This document shows, piece after piece, positions 12,382-19,515 of a DNA stretch of 19,515 nt. The stretch comes from an uncultured Paraprevotella sp. (GTDB taxonomy: Bacteria > Bacteroidota > Bacteroidia > Bacteroidales > Bacteroidaceae): positions 1-19,515 of the forward strand of contig URKA01000041.1 of NCBI GenBank assembly GCA_900548345.1, written 5' to 3'. The notes under the pieces are model-generated. The model saw only the letters and a program-made list of their open reading frames with translations. It did not search any database and was not told the origin of the DNA. The position numbers and the translations under genes are program-made. Numbering within the stretch: the first letter of the stretch is position 1; the number at the start of each line of letters is the position of its first letter.

Positions 12382-13599
12382 CTATGGCTCCTTGCGGCAA
12401 TGTATCATCACGTGGCGGCCGTCGTGCAATGTGGTGGCGAACAGGTAAGTGTCTCCCCCTTCTTTCAGGTGAAGGCGTTTGCGCAGTTCGGCTACCGTGG
12501 CAGGGAAGTTGCGCACGGTCAGGTTGGCTTGTGAGATACCGTGCAACAGGGTGGTTATTTCCTTTTTGCCGAATCCGGATACGGAATCGACACGGAACAC
12601 ACGGCCGGGAAAATCTTCACACGGCATGTCCGAAGTATACAGATGACTGTTCGGATGCAGTTTGGATACGCCGTAACGTTCCGACAAACAGTTGAACCCG
12701 CCACATTTCAGTATGGCCGCATTCGGCTCGTACAGGTAACATCCCGGTTCGGAGGCATATCGGCAGGAAGCCGTTTTCTCTTCATCGGCCGTAAACGCAA
12801 AGTCTTCCGTGCGACCATCTTTTCCTATGTTCACGCAATGAAACACGACTTGCTCTGTCTTGTCCTGCGGCATGACGCATAGCAGTTCCTTACACTCTCC
12901 CTGTACACAGACGGCATGCACCTCGCTTATGCCTTGGAGCGAACGAAGCGCAGCCTGTATGTCCAGCATGGGCGACAGCTTAACCAGGCTGTAACGTGCT
13001 TTGCGGCGCATGTCATGCTGTAATAAGGTCAGGTCTGGGGTGCAGTCTTCTACTGAAACGGTTTTGCGTCCCACTGTATCCCGCCGGGCTGGGTCAACGA
13101 AACACAGGTCGGTTTCCGGCCAATCCTGCGGGTTGGCCGAGGAATCGACTTCATGCACTTCGGCCTGCGCCAGTCCCAACACACTGAAATTGTGTCGCGC
13201 GATACGGCATAGTTCCGGCTGGCGTTCCATGTAGACCGCACGGGAAAACAATACGGCCAGAAAACTGAAGTCGATGCCGAATCCGCCGGTAAGGTCCATC
13301 ATCGTGCTGTCGATGCCGTTGCCTGCTACAGGAAGCAGCCGGTGCACTAACTCCCGTTTATAAGTCGCCGTCTGTTCGGACGAGCATTGTTCCATTGACA
13401 GGCGCGGCGGAAACCAGATACCGTCCAGTGCCGCCCATGAGGGCAGTTTCTTCTCGGCCGTTTGCCGGCCTTCAATCTGTTGCAGGGCCGCATGTAGGTT
13501 TACGCCTTCCGGCGGGCGTTTCAAAGCTAACTTCCGTACGTCCTCATGCCGGTGGGTGCGGATAAAGTCCTGTGTCTGTTCGTTCATCTTCCCAGTCAT
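12382..13599 (-). CDS. Class I SAM-dependent methyltransferase with THUMP-like domain (PG_1098-like)
   Basis: A 405-residue protein. The central methyltransferase fold shows motif I DLTGGFGID (residues 102-110, SAM binding), an acidic strand end (VYMERQPEL) and a FVDPARR motif (167-173) at the place of the DPPY/NPPF catalytic motif. The N-terminal 90 residues and a C-terminal domain (YLYEPNAAILKCGGFNCLSE, FPATVAELRKRLHLKEGG) match a Bacteroidetes family known from P. gingivalis PG_1098, with a THUMP-like C-terminus. An RNA-modifying role is likely but the substrate is unknown. The start at 13599 overlaps the upstream dipeptidase stop by four bases (ATGA); a second ATG four codons in is equally possible. 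The two genes share one transcript despite their different functions. Confidence 0.85.
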   Translation of the reverse strand: MTGKMNEQTQDFIRTHRHEDVRKLALKRPPEGVNLHAALQQIEGRQTAEKKLPSWAALDGIWFPPRLSMEQCSSEQTATYKRELVHRLLPVAGNGIDSTMMDLTGGFGIDFSFLAVLFSRAVYMERQPELCRIARHNFSVLGLAQAEVHEVDSSANPQDWPETDLCFVDPARRDTVGRKTVSVEDCTPDLTLLQHDMRRKARYSLVKLSPMLDIQAALRSLQGISEVHAVCVQGECKELLCVMPQDKTEQVVFHCVNIGKDGRTEDFAFTADEEKTASCRYASEPGCYLYEPNAAILKCGGFNCLSERYGVSKLHPNSHLYTSDMPCEDFPGRVFRVDSVSGFGKKEITTLLHGISQANLTVRNFPATVAELRKRLHLKEGGDTYLFATTLHDGRHVMIHCRKEP

Positions 13600-14270
13600 T
13601 TGATAACTTTATAATGCGCTTTGGCTTCGGCTCGCGTAATGAAGTTGAAGTGCCACCACTCCGTGCGTAGCGGACGGAAACCGGCCTGGCGCATCACGTG
13701 GCGCAGGAGTTCGCGGTTTTTCCGTGCCTGCGGAGTGATACGTCCTTTTTTCTCCATGTCAGCCTCGATGTCGGTATGTGCCATCCGTCCCAAGTAATCG
13801 ATATGCGTTCCCATGGGAAGTGTGTCGCCTTTCTCGTCGCAGAGCGTAAGGTCTACGGCCATGCCGTAATTGTGCAGTCCTCCGCCGTTCCTGGGATTGC
13901 TTACGTAGATGTTCTTTGGTGTACCGGCCACGGCATTCCACATCTTTTGTTGGATGTGCATCGGGCGTGCGGCATCATACACTTTCAGGCTTAGTCCGGG
14001 ATGTTTCTCCTTAAGGATTTGTTGCGCACGCACCAGCGCACGGGCGGCCTTTGGGTGCAGATAAGCCTCATGCAAGTCTGTGTACAGGATTTTTCCCGTG
14101 AAGTTGTCCGCACGGGCATACATCAGGCTCACCTGGATGGTAGAGTCCAGACTGCGGACATCCACGAATCCTTGCCGGGCCATTGCCTGTGCCGTAGTTT
14201 CGGTTTGTTGTGCCCAAAGTGCCATGGCGCATAGCAGGTATCCGAGCGTACAAAAACATTTCCGTATCAT
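13596..14270 (-). CDS. Secreted D-alanyl-D-alanine dipeptidase (VanX/DdpX type, M15D)
   Basis: Codes for 224 residues with a signal peptide (residues 1-20, cleavage near ALWAQ), so it acts in the periplasm. Zinc site and catalytic motifs of the VanX family are complete: R102 in VYDAARP, H133 and D140 in GGGLHNYGMAVD, and E204 with H207 in TEWWHF. The family hydrolyses D-Ala-D-Ala. In organisms without a vancomycin cluster it recycles peptidoglycan-derived dipeptide as nutrient, and no resistance genes lie nearby, so recycling is the better reading. It has its own -7 box at 14298-14305 and is followed with a four-base overlap by the methyltransferase gene. Confidence 0.9.
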   Translation of the reverse strand: MIRKCFCTLGYLLCAMALWAQQTETTAQAMARQGFVDVRSLDSTIQVSLMYARADNFTGKILYTDLHEAYLHPKAARALVRAQQILKEKHPGLSLKVYDAARPMHIQQKMWNAVAGTPKNIYVSNPRNGGGLHNYGMAVDLTLCDEKGDTLPMGTHIDYLGRMAHTDIEADMEKKGRITPQARKNRELLRHVMRQAGFRPLRTEWWHFNFITRAEAKAHYKVIK

Positions 14271-14297
14271 AAAGAGTATTTCTTTTCATGTTGCGGA

Positions 14298-14305
14298 CAA
14301 AGATA
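14298..14305 (-). promoter_or_regulatory. Putative -7 box of the dipeptidase-methyltransferase operon
   Basis: Minus-strand TATCTTTG, 28 bases upstream of the start at 14270. No good -33 TTTG upstream. Confidence 0.55.
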
Positions 14306-14418
14306 GGGATAATTTTCCTTTCTTGCCTGAACAGAGAAGATTTCCTCGGTGAAAATACGGAAATGTGGCGGATTGTTATTAAGATATGTGTTCTATACAA
14401 TCTTTGATGAAATGCAGT

Positions 14419-14868
14419 TTACCATTTCACCGGTTCGTTGAGTATCACGCCGTCGGCTGCATCTTCGGCCGTGAAAGTGTCGCCGCGATATTGTATGCAA
14501 AGCATGATGAGCGGAGAAGTACCGTTGTTGCGGACACTTCGTTTCCCATTGGGAGATACGCGCACCACACTACCTTCTTTTACGGGAAAGACATGTCCGT
14601 CGATTTGAAACTCGCCTTCTCCGCCAAAGAAAAAGTAGAGTTCCTCATGGTTCTTATGTGTATGTAAGAAACCGGTTTCCGTGCCTGGCTGGAACGCTTG
14701 CATGGAAAAATCGCTACCGGTAGTGCCGAGCGTAGCCCCTCCAAAGACCTTTCCGGGAATCTTTACTTCCGGACCGAGTTCCAATACATACTCGTTCAAT
14801 TCGCTTAACTTGCCCATTTCTGCGGCTTTGAAATTCACTCCTTCTGCAATTTCTTCAATCTGTTTCAT
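14419..14868 (-). CDS. Cupin-domain protein under HxlR-type control
   Basis: A 149-residue single-domain cupin. Motif 1 is FLHTHKNHEELYFFFGGEG, with metal ligands H69, H71 and E75. Motif 2 is GSVVRVSPNGKRSVRNN, in which the usual fourth ligand His is replaced by S111; H74 might substitute or the metal site may be three-residue. Soluble, no signal peptide. Substrate unknown; such proteins include small isomerases, dioxygenases and binding proteins. It is divergent from an HxlR regulator across a 230-base region with two palindromes, one of which overlaps the -33 of this gene, so repression or activation by that regulator, perhaps in response to an electrophile or oxidant, is likely. That link is inference. 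Confidence 0.85.
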   Translation of the reverse strand: MKQIEEIAEGVNFKAAEMGKLSELNEYVLELGPEVKIPGKVFGGATLGTTGSDFSMQAFQPGTETGFLHTHKNHEELYFFFGGEGEFQIDGHVFPVKEGSVVRVSPNGKRSVRNNGTSPLIMLCIQYRGDTFTAEDAADGVILNEPVKW

Positions 14869-14923
14869 AATAGTTTTCTTTTAACTGTATGGTTCTTTAG
14901 GTTCGTTGTTCTCGTTTACGCCG

Positions 14924-14993
14924 CAAAGATAGTCTAACTTAGGTTGATATGCAAGTAGGTACTTGTGCGTCAGCTGGTTACCTGTATGTAACC
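14924..14993. promoter_or_regulatory. Cupin promoter and palindromic operator candidates
   Basis: On the minus strand CTTG (14955-14952), 20 bases, TATCTTTG (14931-14924) form the cupin promoter. CAAGTA-GG-TACTTG (14952-14965) is a perfect palindrome on its -33. GGTTAC-N6-GTAACC (14976-14993) is a second one just upstream. HxlR proteins bind as dimers to such sites, so both are candidates for the neighbouring regulator. Confidence 0.55.
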
Positions 14994-15041
14994 ATTGCTG
15001 AAAGATAGCCGTTTGCATGTGACACTTTTTTCAAAAAAAGT

Positions 15042-15073
15042 TTTGCGCGCCAAAAGAAGTTTGCTTACCTTTG
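15042..15073 (+). promoter_or_regulatory. Near-consensus promoter of the HxlR gene
   Basis: TTTG (15042-15045), 20 bases, TACCTTTG (15066-15073) match the Bacteroidetes consensus fully. The box lies 27 bases before ATG at 15100, which supports that start over the upstream TTG/ATG options. Confidence 0.75.
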
Positions 15074-15099
15074 TAGAGCGATTTGAAACTCATTCTATT

Positions 15100-15492
15100 A
15101 TGGACAGAAAAATGATAGAGGATGCCGTGTTTCCCGATTGTCCCATACGCAATATATTGGCAAGAATCAGCGACAAATGGTCTTTGCTGGTCATTTATAC
15201 GCTTAATCATACAGAACATAAAGTAGTACGTTTTAAGGAACTGCAACGTAAGATTCCCGATATCTCGCAGAAAATGCTGACGGTGACGCTCCGTACGCTC
15301 GAAGAAGACGGGTATGTGACACGAACAGTCTACCCGGAAGTGCCACCACGTGTGGAATATGCATTGACGGAAAGGGCCATGTCACTCTTGCCGCATATCG
15401 ATGCGCTGATAGGGTGGGCACAGGATAACATGGATGCGATAATCAAGGACCGTAAGTCGAAGCCTGCGGATAACCATCCTTTACAGGGGTAG
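15100..15492 (+). CDS. HxlR-family winged-helix transcriptional regulator
   Basis: Codes for 130 residues from ATG at 15100; the longer open frame from 14995 runs back through the promoter and is rejected. The HxlR signature is plain: CPIRNILARISDKWSLLVIY (C14 to Y33), RFKELQRKIPDISQKMLTVT and then LRTLEEDGYVTRTVYPEVPP with RVEYALTE, the wing. C14 is at the place used as a redox or electrophile sensor in HypR/YodB-type members. It probably controls the divergent cupin gene through the palindromes between them. A bidirectional terminator follows. Confidence 0.9.
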   Translation: MDRKMIEDAVFPDCPIRNILARISDKWSLLVIYTLNHTEHKVVRFKELQRKIPDISQKMLTVTLRTLEEDGYVTRTVYPEVPPRVEYALTERAMSLLPHIDALIGWAQDNMDAIIKDRKSKPADNHPLQG

Positions 15493-15517
15493 GCGGGCTC
15501 TGCGGAAAGGAGGCATG

Positions 15518-15568
15518 CGGAAAACGCCAACCGGGACAGCTGTATCACCGTCCGGTTGGCGTTTTCCG
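15518..15568. terminator. Bidirectional terminator between HxlR and DXS-like genes
   Basis: CGGAAAACGCCAACCGG (15518-15534) and its perfect complement (15552-15568) form a 17-base stem with a 17-base loop. A-rich and T-rich ends inside the stem serve both strands, and TTTACTT follows on the plus side. It sits between the ends of two convergent genes. Confidence 0.85.
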
Positions 15569-15594
15569 TTTACTTATGGTGGCTTTGTCCGGTC

Positions 15595-17352
15595 TTATAA
15601 GACCTTCAAGATATCTTCTACAATCTGTTCGTCTGTCAGATGGTTTGCACGCAGGAAATCTTTCACGTCATAGCGGTCCACAAATTCCTTCCGCGCACCG
15701 AAGTTGAGCACTTTCACGGACGATGTACCGTAATAGCGGCTTATCTTCTCACCGAATCCTCCGTCCAAGACACCGTCTTCGAGTGTGACAACCAGGCTGT
15801 GGTCGCATTTCAGGCTGTCGAGCAGTTCCGTATCCACACCTGTAATGTACCGGGGATTGACTAGGGTGGCGTCAATGCCGGCCTTTTCCTTCAGCATGGC
15901 CGTTACAGACTCGCCCAACTGGAAGAATGAACCCAATGCCAGAATGGCCACACGGCTGCCACGGGTTACGGTTTCATAGCGGTTCGGTATGTCGTAGTCC
16001 GTATTGACTTTTCTTGAGGCTGTTATCACTCCGTTGGACGGCACACGAATGGCTACGGGGTGTTCGTCCTGTCGCAGACTCCATTCCATCATGGCCAGAT
16101 ACTCTTCCTTACATGTGGGGGCCAGGTATACCAGATTAGGGATGTTGCAAAGCAAGGGGATGTCGAAGAAACAGAGATGGGTCACATCGTTCATGCTTGA
16201 AAGTCCTCCCCAAAAGACCAGCATGGTGGCAGGATTGTTGTTGATGCACAAGTCTTGCGACACTTGGTCGTATGCACGTTGGATGAATGTACTGTACACT
16301 CCGAATACCGGTTTTCCCCCAGCCTTTGCGATACCCGATGCCATGGCCACGGCATGTTCTTCGGCAATGCCGACATCAACGAACTGTCGGCCGGCTTCCA
16401 GCCGTTTGTTCTTCGTGAATCCCATGACGGCCGGCGTTCCGGCAGTGATGCCTACTATGCGTCGGTCTTCCTTCATCTTGCGGAGCAGGAAATCGGAAGT
16501 CAGTGTGCCATAGTCTTCGCCCGGATCGCCGGTATGTCGTGGCTTTCCCGTGGCTATGTCGAACGGCGCGCAGTAGTGCCACTCTTCCTGATTTCTTACA
16601 GCAGGTTCATATCCTTTTCCTTTTAAGGTATTGATATGTACCACCACGGGGTGGTCGGTGTCTTTTACTTTCTCGAAGGTGTTGATAAGTGCCGCGATGT
16701 CGTTTCCTTGCCGGAGATAGACATAATCCAGTCCCATAGCCTTAAAGAAGTTACAAGGGCATGTTCCGTCACTTTCTCGCAGTTCCTGCAGATTGCGGTA
16801 CAATCCTCCGTGGTTTTCGGCAATGGACATCTGATTGTCGTTCACCACGATAATCATATTTGTTCCCATTTCCGCCACATAGTCCAGTCCTTCGAAGGCT
16901 TCGCCTCCGCTGAGGGAACCGTCACCGATTACGGCAATGACATTCCCTTTTCCGCCGGTCAGGTCCCGTCCCTTGGCCAGTCCGCTTGCCAGACTTACGG
17001 ATGTCGAGGTATGTCCGATGACAAAGAAGTCATGTTCGCTCTCGTCCGGTTCGGAATATCCCGAAACTTTTCCGTATTCCTCGGCCACGAGATAGGCATC
17101 CTTTCTTCCTGTCAGCATCTTGTGCGGATAGCTTTGGTGTGACACATCATATACAATTTTGTCTTGCGGTGAGTCGAAAACGTAATGTAAGGCTATCGTG
17201 GCTTCCACCATGCCGAAATTCGGCCCGAAGTGTCCGCCGCGCGCACTTAGTTTCCGTAACAATGCCGCACGTATTTCCTCGCTTAGTACGTTCAGTTGGT
17301 CGGCAGACAGTCTTTTCACGTCAGCCGGAGAATTGATATGCTCCAAATACAT
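15595..17352 (-). CDS. DXS-like thiamine-diphosphate enzyme (1-deoxy-D-xylulose-5-phosphate synthase paralogue)
   Basis: I start at 17352 (585 residues, MYLEHINSP): an ATG ten codons upstream lies at the expected transcription start, seven bases after the -7 box. The fold is that of DXS: VYDVSHQSYPHK with H72, ThDP/Mg site GDGSLSGG (143-150) with N171 in NDNQMS, and the second domain with catalytic E331 in IAEEHA. Normal DXS joins pyruvate and glyceraldehyde-3-phosphate to begin isoprenoid, thiamine and pyridoxal synthesis. Two points are odd. The length is 30-50 residues below typical DXS. The acceptor motif DRAGxxGEDGPTH is replaced by WGGLSSMNDVTH, losing the arginine and acidic residues that contact the sugar phosphate. 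It is therefore probably a second, divergent copy with another acceptor. No pathway genes lie beside it. Confidence 0.8.
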   Translation of the reverse strand: MYLEHINSPADVKRLSADQLNVLSEEIRAALLRKLSARGGHFGPNFGMVEATIALHYVFDSPQDKIVYDVSHQSYPHKMLTGRKDAYLVAEEYGKVSGYSEPDESEHDFFVIGHTSTSVSLASGLAKGRDLTGGKGNVIAVIGDGSLSGGEAFEGLDYVAEMGTNMIIVVNDNQMSIAENHGGLYRNLQELRESDGTCPCNFFKAMGLDYVYLRQGNDIAALINTFEKVKDTDHPVVVHINTLKGKGYEPAVRNQEEWHYCAPFDIATGKPRHTGDPGEDYGTLTSDFLLRKMKEDRRIVGITAGTPAVMGFTKNKRLEAGRQFVDVGIAEEHAVAMASGIAKAGGKPVFGVYSTFIQRAYDQVSQDLCINNNPATMLVFWGGLSSMNDVTHLCFFDIPLLCNIPNLVYLAPTCKEEYLAMMEWSLRQDEHPVAIRVPSNGVITASRKVNTDYDIPNRYETVTRGSRVAILALGSFFQLGESVTAMLKEKAGIDATLVNPRYITGVDTELLDSLKCDHSLVVTLEDGVLDGGFGEKISRYYGTSSVKVLNFGARKEFVDRYDVKDFLRANHLTDEQIVEDILKVL

Positions 17353-17386
17353 GTTTTCTTTGATTTTAGTGCTTGGTTTCATGATG

Positions 17387-17394
17387 CAAAGATA
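17387..17394 (-). promoter_or_regulatory. Putative -7 box of the DXS-like gene
   Basis: Minus-strand TATCTTTG, 34 bases upstream of ATG at 17352. Its closeness to the ATG at 17382 argues against that longer start. Confidence 0.55.
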
Positions 17395-17484
17395 AGTGTT
17401 TTCTCTTCTCGTCTCTTTATCCCGATTACAGATATTCTTACCCGGATTACGGTTTACGGCCCAGCTTCCCGAAACATGGGAACG

Positions 17485-19347
17485 TCAGAACGGGAACAGT
17501 AGCGGCAGAACAAAGATCATAACGATTCCCATGATGATTTGCAGGGGGAGTCCTACCTTAATGTAATCCATGAAAGTGTATTGTCCGGCAGGCATCACCA
17601 ACGCATTGGGCGGAGTGGAGAAGGGGGATGCAAAACACATGCTGGCCCCTAATGTGACGGCAAAAAGGAATGGCACGGGACTGACGCCAATTTGTTGTGC
17701 ACTGTGCAGGGCGATGGGAGCCAGCAGGACAGCTGTGGCTGTGTTGCTGATGAACATGGTCATAAGGGAGGTTGTGAAATAGATACCGGCCATCAGGGCT
17801 ATCGGACCATAATCACCCAATCCGCTTACGAGTGTGTTCGAGATGTATTCCGATGCTCCCGTCTTTTCGAGGGCAAGCGACATGGGAAGCATGGCTGCAA
17901 TGAGTACGATACTTTCCCAGTTGATAGTCTTGTAAGCCGCCTCCACGTTGCGGAAACAGCCTGTCAGCACCATGAGCAGGCCGGCGATGATGACGGCCGT
18001 CACCGGTGCTACCGGAATAAAGTCGAATACCATCATGGCTATCATCAGCAGCATGATGCCGGCCGCAACCGGCGCCTTATAATCCAACGTAACCTTGGCA
18101 GCCTCGTCGAGCGGCTGTCCCAATACCACCCACTCGCTGTCTTCTTCGCTGAGGCGTGAGATGTTTCCCCATGTGCCTTGCACCAACAGCACATCGCCCG
18201 GAAGGATGCGTATGTCGCCGAGGTCTTGGAGCAGATATTCTTGTTTGCGGCGTATACCCAGAATGTTGACGTTGTATTTTTCTCTGAATCCGGCTTCCTT
18301 AATCATCCTGTTGACTAACTTCGAGGAAGGCATGAGTACGATTTCGGCAATGCCGATGTCGTAGAAGTCGAGTGAGTTCCCTGCATTCGGGGCTTCTTCC
18401 GGCGTGCGACTGTCAGGCTGGGTCAGGCGATATGTTCTGGCAAACTCGTTCATCTGTCCGGAATCACCTTTTATATATAAGATGTCTTCAGCCTGAAGTC
18501 TCGTATCGGGCGCGGCAGGTTCCTGAGTGATGGTCTTCAGAAAACGCTGTTGCGACACATCGCCACGGCGTACTTCCAATATGTTCAGGCCATATTTCCT
18601 GCGGATGTCGAGTTCCAATATGGTCTTGCCTTGTAGCGGTGAATGGGAGGATACCTTGAGACGGAAAAGGTTGTCGGATAACCCGTATTCGCTGACAAGT
18701 TGTTTCAGTGATTTTCCGCCACGTCCTTTTTTCTTTCCTTTATCATCACGTTTGGACAGGAACCATTTGCTGAGCGGGAGCAATACGAGTGTGCCTACTG
18801 TTACGCAGATGATACCCACAGGCAGGAATGAGAAGAACGAGAGTGACGGGTAGCCGGCATTGACCAGCGTATTTTGTATCACAAGGTTTGGGGGTGTACC
18901 GATGAGCGTCATCATGCCTCCCATGCTGCTGGCAAATGCAAGAGGCATGAGCAGGCGCGCCTGGTTCATGCCGGCACTGGCAGCCAGGCTGACTACGATT
19001 GGCAGCATCAATGCCACTGTTCCCGTATTGCTTACAAAAGCTCCGATGGCGGAAGTGACCAGCATGACAAGAATGAACAGACGCAGTTCGCTTTGGCCGG
19101 CCAGCTTCAGTATGCGCGAGCTTATCATTTTGGCCAGTCCGGTCTGGAATATGGCACCGCCGACCACGAACAAGCCGACCATCATGATGACCACGGAATT
19201 GGAGAAGCCGGAGAGGGCCTCTTCCGGTGTCAGCACCTGAAAGATTAACAGGGATACGAGCGCACAAAGCGCGACGACATCGGAGCGAATCTTTCCGTTG
19301 ACAAAGAAGATGGCGGAAAGTACAAGTATGCAAATGGTGGTGAGCAT
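17485..19347 (-). CDS. SLC13-type transporter with two central RCK/TrkA-C domains
   Basis: A 620-residue inner-membrane permease of the divalent anion:sodium symporter/ArsB-like group. The first half has about five membrane helices (residues 1-180) with the first clamshell motif SNTGTVALMLPI. Two RCK C-terminal-type domains follow in the cytoplasm (about 213-305 and 325-410, e.g. LNILEVRRGD and VNILGIRRKQ, each ending in 'GD.L.V.G' type strands). The second half (about 430-620) repeats the transporter fold with SNTATAVLLAPIAL and FSTPPNALV. The family carries sulfate, dicarboxylates or related anions with sodium; the substrate cannot be read from the sequence. It follows no other gene on its strand here and has its own -7 box at 19385-19392. 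Confidence 0.88.
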   Translation of the reverse strand: MLTTICILVLSAIFFVNGKIRSDVVALCALVSLLIFQVLTPEEALSGFSNSVVIMMVGLFVVGGAIFQTGLAKMISSRILKLAGQSELRLFILVMLVTSAIGAFVSNTGTVALMLPIVVSLAASAGMNQARLLMPLAFASSMGGMMTLIGTPPNLVIQNTLVNAGYPSLSFFSFLPVGIICVTVGTLVLLPLSKWFLSKRDDKGKKKGRGGKSLKQLVSEYGLSDNLFRLKVSSHSPLQGKTILELDIRRKYGLNILEVRRGDVSQQRFLKTITQEPAAPDTRLQAEDILYIKGDSGQMNEFARTYRLTQPDSRTPEEAPNAGNSLDFYDIGIAEIVLMPSSKLVNRMIKEAGFREKYNVNILGIRRKQEYLLQDLGDIRILPGDVLLVQGTWGNISRLSEEDSEWVVLGQPLDEAAKVTLDYKAPVAAGIMLLMIAMMVFDFIPVAPVTAVIIAGLLMVLTGCFRNVEAAYKTINWESIVLIAAMLPMSLALEKTGASEYISNTLVSGLGDYGPIALMAGIYFTTSLMTMFISNTATAVLLAPIALHSAQQIGVSPVPFLFAVTLGASMCFASPFSTPPNALVMPAGQYTFMDYIKVGLPLQIIMGIVMIFVLPLLFPF

Positions 19348-19384
19348 AAGCAGAATGGTTTGTGTAGATGGTTTTAATTTTCTT

Positions 19385-19392
19385 CAAAGGTA
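19385..19392 (-). promoter_or_regulatory. Putative -7 box of the SLC13-type gene
   Basis: Minus-strand TACCTTTG matches TAnnTTTG, 38 bases upstream of the start at 19347. The bases 20 upstream are not TTTG. The remaining 120 bases to the window end hold nothing I recognise. Confidence 0.5.
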
Positions 19393-19515
19393 CGAAAATC
19401 GTCCGTTGTTGCGGAATGCTTGCCGCAAAATTGACTTTTTTTTGTAAAACGAATGATTTAGGGTCAGTAGAAAATTAGTGGGGGAACTCTTTTCAGGTTC
19501 GCAAATTATCCCGTA

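Noticed and set aside
12382..14270. Vancomycin-resistance cluster because of the VanX-type gene
   Set aside because: No VanH, VanA-type ligase or VanRS genes are nearby. A lone VanX homologue with a signal peptide fits dipeptide recycling.
14995..15099. N-terminal extension of the HxlR regulator
   Set aside because: It would be translated from DNA that contains the -33 and -7 boxes; the family signature begins just after ATG 15100.
1..19515. tRNA or rRNA genes, as a target for the integrases
   Set aside because: No cloverleaf or rRNA sequence was recognised on either strand by eye.

Overview
The window reads as a piece of a Bacteroidales chromosome (Bacteroides/Phocaeicola/Parabacteroides type). 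At least nine sites carry the Bacteroidetes -7 promoter box TAnnTTTG, two of them with a TTTG 20 bases upstream. Ribosome binding sites are mostly weak, and the recombinases, the lipoprotein export signal and the DXS-like and SLC13 genes are typical of that order. The species cannot be fixed from the sequence alone.

Bases 1-10900 are accessory DNA. The left edge is the 3' remnant of a mobilization (Pre/Mob-type) protein. Next comes a tight minus-strand operon of six genes (3495-416). It holds an Imm11/DUF1629-like protein, an STM3941-family-like membrane protein, three other small membrane or membrane-anchored proteins and a soluble hypothetical. Three of these genes begin with the same MK(L/Q)TDK start module. 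The operon sits directly downstream of two tandem tyrosine recombinases (6170-3826), a layout that recalls the recombinase-associated acquired interbacterial defence clusters of gut Bacteroidales. To the right, on the plus strand, is a type IV toxin-antitoxin pair (AbiEi/AbiEii, 6534-7972) with an inverted-repeat operator over its promoter and a terminator behind it. Then, on the minus strand, is a compact RiPP locus (10791-8263): an M42-type metallopeptidase, a 64-residue precursor with six cysteines at exactly every fourth position, a stem-loop, and a radical SAM/SPASM maturase. It abuts a 3'-truncated surface lipoprotein gene (11183-10839), which probably marks a junction.

Bases 11000-19515 look like chromosomal backbone. 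They hold a small HTH regulator, a gene-poor stretch (11511-12381), a PG_1098-like methyltransferase overlapping a VanX-type D-Ala-D-Ala dipeptidase, a divergent cupin/HxlR pair with palindromic operator candidates between them, a DXS-like ThDP enzyme with an altered acceptor-site motif, and an SLC13-type transporter. The gene-poor stretch has two notable parts. One is a minus-strand structured RNA of about 205 nt with a near-consensus promoter and a long rod fold, possibly 6S-like. The other is a 357-bp element with 51-bp inverted termini around four 22-bp direct repeats.

The most interesting points are the CXXX-repeat RiPP locus with its built-in M42 peptidase, the recombinase-linked immunity-like operon with its shared start module, the structured RNA, and the inverted-repeat element.
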